Below, piece after piece: positions 53,294 through 62,922 of a DNA stretch of 64,000 nt (the stretch's first letter is position 1; each line of letters begins with the position of its first letter). Location of the stretch: NCBI GenBank assembly GCA_021401465.1, contig JADDMT010000001.1, forward strand, positions 744,001 to 808,000, read 5' to 3'. The notes beneath the pieces are model-generated. The model worked only from the letters and a program-made list of their open reading frames with translations, had not been told where the DNA came from and ran no database searches. The position numbers and the translations under genes are program-made. This stretch comes from Teratosphaeria epicoccoides (Eukaryota > Ascomycota > Dothideomycetes > Mycosphaerellales > Teratosphaeriaceae).

Positions 53294-54277
53294 ATGGAAT
53301 ACACAGATGTAGAACCGCGACACGGCCCTCGCAAGCGGTCAAGATCGCCTCATCGCTCTGATGGAGCTCATCATGTGAAACGAAAGCGATCGCGGTCGCC
53401 GCATCGACCTCGTCGTTTTCGCCATGAAAGTGCCATTGCCAGTTTGCCTTTTGGCGCAAGGCCTCTGCACAAACGCGATCTGGCACACTACAGACCATTG
53501 TTTGCGGAATATCTAGGCTTGCAAAAGCAGAAGGGTATCGAAGAGCTGGATGAAGAAGAGATCAAGGGACGGTGGAAGAGCTTCTTGGGCAAGTGGAATC
53601 GCGGCGAGCTAGCAGAGGGATGGTTTGATCCAGAGACCAAGCGGACAGCCCATGAACGATATGCAGAGCCGACACGTGGACGCGCTGTGCCTGGTCCAAA
53701 GGTTCTTGAAAGAATAGAGCAGGACGGGGAGGACGAGGATGACGAAGACAACGAGGATGATGGATATGGTCCCGCTTTGCCTGAAGGCGCCCGCACCAGA
53801 CATGGACCGGTAGTACCTGGTCTTCAAGATCTCCAGCACCGTGAGGAGCTGGCAGAAGAAGACCGTGAAGTACGTATGGCAGACCTTCGATATGATCGCA
53901 CCCAACATCGCAAAACGCAAAAAGAGCGATTAGAGGAACTCGTCCCACGTGCGGGCCCTGGCTCACGCGAGCGCCAGCTCGAGAAGAAACGCGATGCTGC
54001 TGCCGTCAATCGCGAATTTAAGGATGCGAAGGACAGCGGTCAGATGGAGGAAGTGGGGGACGGCGAGTTGATGGGAGGAGGACATGGCTTGGACGATTAC
54101 AAGGCGAGGCTGAAGGCGAATGAGAGGAAGAAGACGGAAAGAGAGATCAGGAAGGAAGAGGTGTTGCGAGCAAGAGAAGCAGAGAGAGAGGAGAGAAGGA
54201 AACGCTTCAAGGCAAAGGAGGAGAGAACTATGGAGATGTTGAAGAGCTTGGCTAGGCAACGGTTTGGTTCAAATTGA
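53294..54277 (+). CDS. Conserved basic/acidic coiled-coil protein, RS-like N-terminus
   Basis: Intronless; the ATG at 53294 (MEYTDVEPRHG) is preferred to the upstream GTG-like start. 327 residues: an Arg/Ser-Pro N-terminus with repeated KRSRSPHR (like splicing-associated proteins), then a compact segment FAEYLGLQKQKGIEELD, KGRWKSFLGKWNRGELAEGW, an acidic run EDEDDEDNEDDGYGPALP, and a long Lys/Arg/Glu coiled coil to the end (NERKKTEREIRKEEVL). The RS-type start and charged coiled coil suggest a nuclear RNA-processing protein; the GPALP motif occurs in some such proteins. I do not recognise the family, so function is inference. It ends 57 bp from the oppositely oriented glycosyltransferase-like gene. 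Confidence 0.78.
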   Translation: MEYTDVEPRHGPRKRSRSPHRSDGAHHVKRKRSRSPHRPRRFRHESAIASLPFGARPLHKRDLAHYRPLFAEYLGLQKQKGIEELDEEEIKGRWKSFLGKWNRGELAEGWFDPETKRTAHERYAEPTRGRAVPGPKVLERIEQDGEDEDDEDNEDDGYGPALPEGARTRHGPVVPGLQDLQHREELAEEDREVRMADLRYDRTQHRKTQKERLEELVPRAGPGSRERQLEKKRDAAAVNREFKDAKDSGQMEEVGDGELMGGGHGLDDYKARLKANERKKTEREIRKEEVLRAREAEREERRKRFKAKEERTMEMLKSLARQRFGSN

Positions 54278-54334
54278 TTCAACGCTTGTCAAGTCGGCAG
54301 GATGGCCCAGGCGCGGTCACTAGACCACGAAGTC

Positions 54335-55849
54335 TTACGGCGCAGGATTATTCCACGGCCCGAGACCATCCCCAAATACTTCCTGCGCCGTACTGTCATC
54401 GGAACACAGCTGGTCGTATCCGATCCAAGTGTCGTCCATGCTGCGCACCCCAGCTTTTTCCATCGTCATTCTCGAAGGCCAAAAGGTGTGCTCGGCCCCT
54501 GCGCCGTCGAGTACGCTCGCTGCCGGCAGGTACGGCATCATTGCTGCTGAGTCGTAAAGTCTCCTAGCATATGGCTGCAACCACAGGTTTTGCCACCAAG
54601 TGTGGTGTAGGTTCTGGGCATTGTCTCCGCCGTAGTTGAAGTTGATGATGGCAGGGACCGAGCCGGAGCGATGGTCAGTGAGGAGGTTGATGTCTGGCCA
54701 CGTGTCATTTAGAGGGACTCCGGAACCTGAGACGGTCCAGTATGGCGGCATGGATTGGGCGATATCAGCCGGCACTCGATCGTGGTGCTTGGACCAGGCG
54801 ATTTTATCTATGCTCGATGCCATTGAGAGGCCCAGCTCGTTCGCATAGTCCAGGGTGATCCCGAACTCGTCTGGAGCACCTTCTTTGTAACCAACATCTC
54901 CAACCACAGCATCGCCTGCAGCTTTTGCACGGCCGAGCCGCTCCTCAACCCACTGTTGACCCTTCTGCCACCTGCCCATTCGCTGTGGCCGGATGACCTT
55001 GTGCTGCAGCTCCTGCTCGCCAAAGATCTCGCTCATGACCTCGTGGCTGTTGACACCACTGTCCAATTTCTCAGCTTTGGCCACTGCACGCTGATACAGT
55101 GCTAGCATATCGCGTACAGGTCCTATGGCAACGCCAGTGTTCAGCCAGCGCAGATTTTGACTTTTCTGTGCTGATGGCACCTGCGGCACTGCTTGGCATG
55201 AAGGCAAGTCCTCGGTCCCAGGAATGCAGTGGTCTTGAGCAGAGAACACGATTCTGGGTTCCAGGTTGTCTTCGGCTATGATGTCGTGCGGAAGCAAGTC
55301 ATACAGCCTCCAATTGGCCTCTTCAACGACCTTGAAGTAGCGGCCCAGAAGTACATCCGGTCTCAATTGAAACCAGCTATTGTGCCCATCTAACAGTACG
55401 ACCATGCCCTCTTGAGCATGCTCGGGCAGCCGCTGTAGAAAATCTCTCGTCTTCCGCAGCTTCTCCAGATGTCGAAGAGAAGATCGGTCTGGATAGTCCA
55501 GAGTCGGGTCCCAATGTATCAGGTATGGTGGTGGATAGCCCAGAATTTGGGCTGTCATGACGGTCTTGCAGAGCTCCGTATCCGCATGTGATGTGGGCAC
55601 GAGAAAGTACAGGTATCGAGTCTGCTGCTGGCGGATGGCCACCGCATCTTGGTCTGCAATCTCGCGCAAATTTGTTGCTACGACTATGGCAGCTAACATG
55701 ACGATCACAGTCGTGAAGGGCCGTCGAGAAGCGATTAGGAGCAGTCGTCGTAGCCATGCGCGTATTCCTCCTTGGTATTGCCCCTGAGCCTCGTCGACTT
55801 TGTAGTACCCGCCATGCGAGTGCGAATGGAAGCGCATATCTGCGCTCAT
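54335..55849 (-). CDS. PLOD-like glycosyltransferase, type II membrane protein (paralogue A, altered metal site)
   Basis: Intronless, 504 residues from the ATG at 55849 (an upstream GTG at 55879 is not a start). Short cytosolic tail, one membrane anchor (about 44-60, FTTVIVMLAAIVVAT), then a luminal domain related to paralogue B at 58354 and, by shared motifs, to the glucosyltransferase domain of lysyl hydroxylases (PLOD). Matching blocks: RDFLQRLPEHAQEGMVVLLD, QLRPDVLLGRYF, RWLNTGVAIGPVRDM, FGITLDYANEL, AIINFNYGGDN. The metal-binding D-x-x-D is D154-G-H-N157 here, so the second Asp is lost and catalytic activity is doubtful. Golgi location is inferred from topology and the neighbouring TVP18. 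It may be an inactive partner. Confidence 0.7.
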   Translation of the reverse strand: MSADMRFHSHSHGGYYKVDEAQGQYQGGIRAWLRRLLLIASRRPFTTVIVMLAAIVVATNLREIADQDAVAIRQQQTRYLYFLVPTSHADTELCKTVMTAQILGYPPPYLIHWDPTLDYPDRSSLRHLEKLRKTRDFLQRLPEHAQEGMVVLLDGHNSWFQLRPDVLLGRYFKVVEEANWRLYDLLPHDIIAEDNLEPRIVFSAQDHCIPGTEDLPSCQAVPQVPSAQKSQNLRWLNTGVAIGPVRDMLALYQRAVAKAEKLDSGVNSHEVMSEIFGEQELQHKVIRPQRMGRWQKGQQWVEERLGRAKAAGDAVVGDVGYKEGAPDEFGITLDYANELGLSMASSIDKIAWSKHHDRVPADIAQSMPPYWTVSGSGVPLNDTWPDINLLTDHRSGSVPAIINFNYGGDNAQNLHHTWWQNLWLQPYARRLYDSAAMMPYLPAASVLDGAGAEHTFWPSRMTMEKAGVRSMDDTWIGYDQLCSDDSTAQEVFGDGLGPWNNPAP

Positions 55850-56285
55850 TGTCTGAAGAAGCCGCGGGGGTGGAATCACGACTTCACGGAGACAAGCTGG
55901 TGAGCTTGCTTATGCTGATATTCAAAGCTTCGATCGCATCATGCCGCTTCTTCACCGGACCAAGGCGCTTGTGCGCCCCTCTGTTCCGCTCATCTATCGC
56001 AAGAGCCGGTAGGAGCGACGATTGTTTCATGCATTGCAATTGGAATTGGCAATGTGCAAGAGAGGGTGTCCGAGCACTACGGTTTCGCTCCCTTCTCTTC
56101 CTGAAGGGGCTGACAGCGTGGCGCATGGATGCGCAACTGTGGGTCGCCTCATGAGCACGACATAATGAGCGAGGAGCTGAGACCCGACCCGTCGTGACGG
56201 AAACAATACGATCCGCTCAATGCGCATATGTGTACATTCCTATGGATACACATGGTGAAGGCTAGCTGACTAACGCAGTTGGCCA

Positions 56286-57482
56286 CTATGCCTTCACACT
56301 TGTGCCAGCACTTGCCTTCACGCTCTTCGAAGCCAGCTCGACCGAGCTGTAATACGCGGCTCCGGCCAAAGTGACAAGCGTCCCGATACCATTCAGTGCT
56401 GTCACCTTGACGTCGAACAGCACAATCCCTAGCACGATCGTGAGACTCTGTTTGAGATTTCCACACACGCTGATGGTCAGTGCGCCGGCCACTTTGTTGG
56501 TCTGGAACGACACAATATTGAGACCAAACGCCATTAGCGCATTGAGTCCCAACGCGAGCAGGAAGGGCAGGTTGAGACCGCCTTCGTCGACAGCAGTCAT
56601 GAGTGTGCTAAGCTCTCCACTGGCTGCGGCGTACAATAGACATTGCACTGCTGCCAGCGGTGACATGCGGAAAAGCACCTCCAAAGCGTCCAAGGCAAGA
56701 CTTCCAGTCATCAGTCGATTTGTGGCCACGCTCTTGACTGCTGCAAGAAGTACACCGAGAAGTGTGAGAGCAAAACCACTGATGGAGAAGTAGTAGTCTC
56801 CGAACGTCGCGAGCCCGACTCCTAGAATCAGCGGGAACATCGATACATAGGTCTGCTGGGAGTATGATCTGTTGTAGACTGTCTTGTAGATGATCATGGT
56901 CGCAACAGGCGTTACCGACCGAAGCACTTGGTGGAAGGGAACCGATACCAATGCTCTTTTCCAATAACACGATCAGCGCTTGATGCTTAGCTCTACGAGT
57001 GCAAAAGGAACTTACAACGAGACATTGCTGATCGCGATGTTCAGGGTGAAGAGTGATGAAAATGCAACCAGAACCAGGTGCTCTCTCGTGTTCAATCTGG
57101 TAAGCCGAAAGCGTCCCATAGTATACAGCGCACAGCAGCCGAGTGACGTGGCGGACGAGTGCGTGACCGTCAGAAGCCACGGCAGCTGTATCATCTGCAG
57201 GACAGCCTTATTCGAGAGCGTGAGTCCGAGGTTGAGTAGGAAATAGAGTCCGAGGAAAATGAGCTTGTTCGTCAGAGGCACAGTGTATTCTGCCGGCCGA
57301 TCATGTTGCTGTTCTGTCGTTATCAATCTCTGGCCCTCGAGGTCCTCCTCACTCGGTGGTGGTTTGCTGTCGAGGCTATGTCTCTCATCGATAGCGTCCA
57401 TTTCCGCACCGTCAGCATAGTCCCTGATCGACTGAGAGATCTCTATGCGTGGTAAGGGATGAGCAGGCATGGCCTCGTTCAA
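56286..57482 (-). CDS. TPT/SLC35-type nucleotide-sugar or sugar-phosphate transporter
   Basis: Two exons: 57482-57016 and 56955-56286, one 60-bp intron, 378 residues. A hydrophilic N-terminus of about 70 residues precedes about nine or ten transmembrane helices. Family signatures: LNLGLTLSNKAVLQ in helix one, FHQVLRSVTPVATMIIYKTV, SISGFALTLLGVLLAAVKSV, NRLMTG, LNIVSFQTNKVAGALTISV and GNLKQSLTIVLGIVLFD. This is the triose-phosphate-translocator (TPT/EamA) fold used for Golgi nucleotide-sugar import. The substrate cannot be told from sequence alone. Placed between the two glycosyltransferase-like genes, it could supply their donor, which is inference. It has no basic ER-retention signal that I can see. 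Confidence 0.82.
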
Positions 57483-58353
57483 TCATCTGGTTTGAGTCAC
57501 TGGTCAAAGTGTCTCGTTATGATGAACCAGACAAAGGCTGAGCATCGAGGTGAACAGACCTACTTGCGTTCAGCAGTGCTTATACGTGCTTAAAGATGCT
57601 GACGCGGCGAGTCATTCCGCGTCTGTGAGAGTGCTGGACGCCTATCGGTAACGAACTTTCCAATATGCCAGAAACGCACTCGTGATCTAGGCTTTGCAAC
57701 GATATGGTGTGCCGACAGGGGCCAGTGGGTCTGGTGCGGCTGATAGTGGAACTGTACGGAATCAGCACACAGGAATGCGATGCACTTTCGTGGCTGCGCT
57801 GCCACCGGATGGGAACCCTTTGCCATCCCTCTCTTCGTGTGGCAACCGCTGTCTCGCTTGATCCGGATCGGTGGCTCGATCGGGATCATGGCCTACGGAA
57901 CGGAGAAGGCGGTGTGTTATATATATATTGTAGTATCGCGGATGAAACCTCATTACAATTTGCTGACTACTCTCGGCCTCAAGCTGCACCACACCCATAC
58001 AGGTCTGCCCGCATCACTGTGTACAGGAGCCATAGCCAGGCAAGGGTTTGCCTCAGGGATGTCCGCAGCGAGGCGCCGCCTATCGAGTGGGCCGTGATTT
58101 GCACATGACCCGTCACGATCAACACAGCACCTACCATGCCATGCGAAGTGGCGGAAAGCCGTATTCGCAAGCGGACTGTTCTAATGGACCGTTTTGCCCG
58201 TGACACCGCACCATGGCACGCACCGCATACATACGGCCATCTGCTCCATTCCCCCGTGTCAGCTCCATCCAAACTTGACTCTACGTCGCTGACCTGTATG
58301 CGGCACGAGAGCCTTCGTCAGATGAGCAGTGGTCCGCCACAGGAATTAGCGAC
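57483..58353. other. Divergent promoter region of transporter and paralogue B
   Basis: 871 bp between divergent start codons. A TATA-rich stretch (TTATATATATATTG) lies at about 57917-57930. No gene seen. Confidence 0.5.
57917..57930 (+). repeat. Short (TA)n tract
   Basis: About six TA pairs between the transporter and glycosyltransferase-like gene B; it could serve as a TATA element, but it is over 400 bp from either start codon. Confidence 0.7.
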
Positions 58354-59853
58354 ATGTCGCCGTCGCAGCGTTTGCTAGTCGTAGGCACGGCTTTGACATT
58401 GGTGCTTGCGACAATCCTGTTTGGCACCTACGCAGCATTATGGAGGCGGCCTTCTTTGGATTTCATACCGATTGTCGGCGACGTCGATCGGCACTTCCAC
58501 TTCATACTTCCAGCTACTGCGGCCACCATCGATTTATGCAGACTCATGTTCTCTGGGTTGGTCAATGGGTATCCCGAGCCAGTATTGCTGGGTTGGGACG
58601 GTCATGGTCTGTACAATGGAGCAGAGTCGCATCTGTTCAAGGTCTCCGAAGCTTTGGCGTATCTGACGAGACTGCCAAAGTCGGCAGACGATGATCTGGT
58701 TCTTCTGCTCGACGCATACGACATCTTCTTTCAATTGCGTCCAGATGTGTTAATTGCAAGATACTTCGATGTAATCGAGCGAGAAAACAAGCGGCTGAAA
58801 GATCAAGGAATCTACGGGATCAATCAGGGTGGCGCAAAGATCAGACAGAGCATATTGTTTGGAGCTGATAAGGTATGCTGGCCAGACGAACTTCAGCGAG
58901 CAGCTTGTTGGGCTGTCCCAAAATCGAGTCTGGAAGATGATGCTCTCGGACCAGCAACAGATGCAGATACGACTCCTGGCCGGACTCTTGACCGTCCCCG
59001 ATGGCTCAACTCAGGCACAATCATAGGACCTGTCAAGGACATGCGAGAGATGTTCAACGCAACGATGTATCAAATCAAGCGATACTACGACGAGGAATAT
59101 TACTTCCGCAGGTCAGACCAGTATTATTTCCAAGAGGTGTGGGCCGAGCAAGAGGTTAGGAGGACCATACTGCGAGATGGAAACATCAAGGCACCTGTCC
59201 TGGGTCATGATCAGAACGGAGAAGACGTGAGGGGTCATGTACCAAATCTCGCTCACCGCAGGCGAACGGAGTTTCATATCGCCATGGATTACGAGACGAG
59301 GCTCTTTCAGATCTCTACCGGCACCACCGAGTTCATTACCTGGATGAGTTTCAACCATACTACGCCTTCACATCCAAAGCACCAGTCGAAGAAGCGTATT
59401 GATCAGACACCTTTGCCAGCGGATATCGCTAGATCACCGCCTCCCTTCACGATCGCTCAGCACGGCGAAGATGAGTATTCGGACCTACTCAGCTGGGAAA
59501 ATCTCATGCTCGGCATCAACGGCATCACCCGGACAATCTTTCCATTGTTCCACGTCACGGGTGACAAGTCTTTTCGTCAAAGATGGTGGCCGAGAATGTG
59601 GTATTACAAGGATGGCCGGAGAATGTTGACGGTGGCAAAGGAGACACAATTTACCCGAACCTCAGACTTGGTGGCCATAGTTGACGGTGTAAAGTGGAAA
59701 GCCTATCCATATCCTGATCTATTTGCTGGCGAGGAGAGTACGACATCTACCGCAGAGCGCGCTCTGTCGATGGGAGGTGCTTGGTCAGACCAAGGTCAAC
59801 ATCTGAGCTGGGACGATCTTTGTGCGATGCACGAAGAAGAACTATTTGCTTGA
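58354..59853 (+). CDS. PLOD-like glycosyltransferase, type II membrane protein (paralogue B, intact D-x-x-D)
   Basis: Intronless, 499 residues. A short N-terminus, a membrane anchor at about 7-28 (LLVVGTALTLVLATILFGTY), then a luminal domain. It matches paralogue A over its length: KVSEALAYLTRLPKSADDDL, QLRPDVLIARYF, PRWLNSGTIIGPVKDM, FHIAMDYETRLFQIS and the WWPRMWYY region. The metal site reads D120-A-Y-D123, as in the D-S-Y-D of human LH3 glucosyltransferase, and LFGADKVCWPDE matches the LH3 FSAESFCWPE position. So this is probably the active member. By family, it would transfer a sugar to hydroxyl or hydroxylysine-like acceptors; fungal acceptor unknown. No signs of decay. Confidence 0.75.
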   Translation: MSPSQRLLVVGTALTLVLATILFGTYAALWRRPSLDFIPIVGDVDRHFHFILPATAATIDLCRLMFSGLVNGYPEPVLLGWDGHGLYNGAESHLFKVSEALAYLTRLPKSADDDLVLLLDAYDIFFQLRPDVLIARYFDVIERENKRLKDQGIYGINQGGAKIRQSILFGADKVCWPDELQRAACWAVPKSSLEDDALGPATDADTTPGRTLDRPRWLNSGTIIGPVKDMREMFNATMYQIKRYYDEEYYFRRSDQYYFQEVWAEQEVRRTILRDGNIKAPVLGHDQNGEDVRGHVPNLAHRRRTEFHIAMDYETRLFQISTGTTEFITWMSFNHTTPSHPKHQSKKRIDQTPLPADIARSPPPFTIAQHGEDEYSDLLSWENLMLGINGITRTIFPLFHVTGDKSFRQRWWPRMWYYKDGRRMLTVAKETQFTRTSDLVAIVDGVKWKAYPYPDLFAGEESTTSTAERALSMGGAWSDQGQHLSWDDLCAMHEEELFA

Positions 59854-60338
59854 TGAACTGGATCTACCGATTTCTTCAGAGCACATTGCGATCTCGCAGG
59901 CGTATATTCGAGGCGGAAAATGGTCAAACGCAATGGAACTTGACGCAAAGAATTGGTGACATCAAGCAAGGAGTACACCATACGTGTTCGCCGTGTGTGT
60001 GTCTGCCTTTGTGCTGGTGACAAACGGTGTCCTGATACTATTGGAGCGCAACGCCAACACAGGGCTGTTCCATATTGGGCGGTGAGTGCGGTCAGTTGCA
60101 TTGGCATCCTTCGCCAGCGAGGATTGTGCTTGGTGCTATGCTGGGGTGGTCTTGGGGGAGTAGTTGGAATTTAGCTGCAGCAGCTACTCAGACACACAGA
60201 TTTTGTAAAATCATTCGAGTGCGAAGCATAGAAGTAGAAGCGGTCTCTGTTGGCGATGTTGTACAGCATCGTACATGGCGGTACTTCCGTCCGTGCTTGC
60301 GTCAAGCTCAGTCAGAATCCATTTAAGTCTTATTATCA
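59854..60338. other. Intergenic, no gene seen
   Basis: Tail-to-tail space between paralogue B and the RUS1-family gene; no protein-like frame. Confidence 0.45.
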
Positions 60339-61863
60339 TCATGCAGCAATGCGAACTCTGACGCTTGCCCTAGTCTCCAGCGCCCCGGTCTCAAGATCCC
60401 AACTAGCGGAAATGAGAGCCTCCCTATACTTTCGCAAGAGCTGCTCGGCATATGCGTCAGGATTGTCCTTGTTTTCTGCCGCGGCGAGTGCCTGCCACCA
60501 AGCTTCAAGAATATCCTCAGACTTTCCGCCCTCCTTCAGCACGATCTCATACTGATGCTGACCAGCATGGCGTCCGAGAATGTATTTCTTGCCGCGGTTG
60601 TGTTTCAAGAGATCACTAAGACCTGCATCATCGACCCATAGCGATAAACTAGAGCTTGGTGCATTCTCACTTGGCTTCGGGACCGTCGAGCTGAGCAATT
60701 GCTTTATGGAACCGCCGACCGTACAGTAACCGAGAATTTTGTCGTTGGCGCTGCGCAGAACACCATCATATTCGAAGATGCGTTCCTGTCTCGATATTTC
60801 GGCAGGCGTCGGCACTCGCTCGTGCTTTGTGAGCTGATGATATACCAGAGTAGCTCGCTGACGGTTGAGTGTTCTCATCTTCACAGCCCTGACGGCCCTT
60901 CTGTTTGTTTCCAAATGGACTGTTAGCAGCAAAATAAGTGCTGTCCACGTCGCTGTTGGTGTGACAATGTACGAGACCACCAGACTGCCAAACATCATAC
61001 CGACGAGCGAGATGACCGTCTCTTGGCTGGAGTCCTTGGCGTTAAGCTCAGCGAGATTGCCCCATTTTGCAAAATGGGCGCTCAAGCTTGCCTTTGCCGA
61101 ACCCGCAGCGACACCACATAGACATCGGAGGATTCCGCTAGCACAGAGAACGACGAATTGAATGGGTTTTGGAAAGACGGGGGTCACACAGTCGAGCACA
61201 AAGCTGGTGTCGTTCAGCACGTCAGCCAAGAGACGATACATTTTGCACTCCGGCTCGAACGCTGTACCGAAACGGTGGGCGAAAAGAATTGTCGCTATAC
61301 GGCCAGCGCAGTCCCGGATGATGCCTAGGAGGAGCGCAGTCGTCGGTGACGCATTGGCGTCGCCCACTCCGACTGTGGATAAGACTGCGCGAGACGACAA
61401 TATGCTGGCGATGCTGCTGGAAAAAGCTTGAAGAGAGTCATAGATTTGGTATTCCAGGTAGTCATCTGTGACACTCTGAGGATAGCCGACCGGAAGGAAT
61501 AGTTCTAAGCCCTGTTGCCAGTAGGACTTCGTTTCCTTTGGACGTATGATGTCTGGACGGAATAAATTAGTCCCTGCGCAACGAGCATGGGCAGATGCGT
61601 AGTCTTGCATTGGATCGATGCACAGATGCACAATGCCCTTGCCCCGGTGCGGAAGAATTGAGCCCAGTTGATCATAGCATTATCCGCTACGTATGATCGC
61701 ATTCCATGGGATCCATAGATCTTGCACGTGGTGGAGGCTACCGCAGCGTTGCGTACTTACCAATCCTGCTCTGGCCGGGTCGATTGGAAGGGCTCGAAAC
61801 GTAAGTTGTGATCACATTTCCCGCCTCATCACTCTCTGAAATTTCAAGGCGTTTGTCTGCCAT
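60339..61863 (-). CDS. RUS1-family (DUF647) protein
   Basis: Two exons: 61863-61761 and 61552-60339, with a 208-bp intron (GTAAGT, branch ACTAAT, CAG acceptor); 438 residues. The join reads RPGQSRI-DIIRPKETKSYW, then the RUS core: ELFLPVGYPQSVTDDYLEYQ, IYDSLQAFSSSIASILSSRA, VGVGDANASPTTALLLGII, RDCAGRIATILFAHRFGTAF and KMYRLLADVLNDTSF, followed by hydrophobic stretches (SYIVTPTATWTALILLLTV) suggesting membrane association. Plant homologues (ROOT UV-B SENSITIVE) act in UV-B and vitamin B6-related responses and in plastids; fungal function is unknown. An ATG at 61956 would add 31 N-terminal residues. Intron placement rests on phase plus a well placed branch site. Confidence 0.82.
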
Positions 61864-62410
61864 TGCTGCGTCCCGAATCGTCATATGTGGATGTCGTGTT
61901 GTTAAGATCGAATTCGGGTCGCGCAAGCATAGAGGTAAAGTGTCACAAGGACTCATTGGCTCGGTGGTAGCCGCGACTAGCCCAGGTGCCCTCGGCGATA
62001 TGCCTAATGGATAACACGCCGTGTGGAGGAGGATGCTCCATGCTGATTTCTGGCAGTAATTCTATCGGTCAATCAATCGGTCAAGGGAATGATGGATGGG
62101 TAGGAACATGTTGAGCAGTCGACGGCATAACAACTCGATCTACGGTGTCGCAAAACAGTCAGTCGGGTCAACAAAATATCAATCTCTCAACGAACAGCCA
62201 GTCATGTCATCCAGCAGCCAATCTGTCAGCGTGCATTCAGACATGTCACTCAGTCGCCCAGGTGATAGAGTGATAGAAGCTCAAATTCGAGGTACTCGGG
62301 CAGTGCTTGTCAGAGGAGTGCGTTGCACCTCCTTCACCTCAGCTCTTGGCCTTCATCTCGGATCATCCTCTTGCTCCACTTCGCTCACCTCCTCTCATCA
62401 TCTTCATCTC

Positions 62411-62922
62411 CTAGCGAAGGCCCCGCCGGGGACCCCGCTCGACGAACCTCTCCTCCTCACGGATTCCATCCGCTTGCGCCATGATAGCTACTTTCGCCAT
62501 CTCCTTCAGGCAATCACCCAAGGCAACCAGGCGGTCCATCTCCCCGGCATCATTGATCTCGTCCTCGAGCAGATGACCAATTCGACCTCATCGAGCATTT
62601 ACCCGGTCAACAGGTGGTGGCGCGAGTTTGCACAGATTGAATCCAAGACATCCTTCTTATCCCTCTTAGTCTTACCGGTAACGGCCGCTGCTGTACAATC
62701 TCGTATAGCTTGGCCCTGCTCATTGTTCTCCGCCTCCGCTGTGGCCGCATCAATCTGCTGCACAACAGCCACGTCGTCTATCAAAGCCATCCGCAGTGAT
62801 TCGAGCTGCACGTCGCCGCAATCCTCGCGCTCCTTAAGTACTGAATGAAACATGAGAGCTGCAGGCTCCGACCGCGGCGGCGAAGCGTCCTTGAAGACTT
62901 CTTCGTCGTCGAAACCGGGCAT
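62411..62922 (-). CDS. Small helical protein of unknown function, two exons
   Basis: Exons 62922-62676 and 62586-62411, 89-bp intron (GTAAGA...GATGAG). Joined product, 140 residues: MPGFDDEEVFKDASPPRSEP, an amphipathic helical middle (LRMALIDDVAVVQQIDAATA), then after the intron RIGHLLEDEINDAGEMDRL, VALGDCLKEMAKVAIMAQA and a basic end. The frame on both sides of the intron looks coding and the phases agree. An overlapping 250-codon frame runs on the opposite strand (62096-62848), but is Ser/Leu-rich without domain structure. No family recognised. Other exons upstream cannot be excluded. Confidence 0.5.

Noticed and set aside
54262..54290. GGTTCAAATTGATTC resembling a tRNA B box
   Set aside because: It lies within and just after the 3' end of the coiled-coil protein gene and no matching A box or cloverleaf flanks it.
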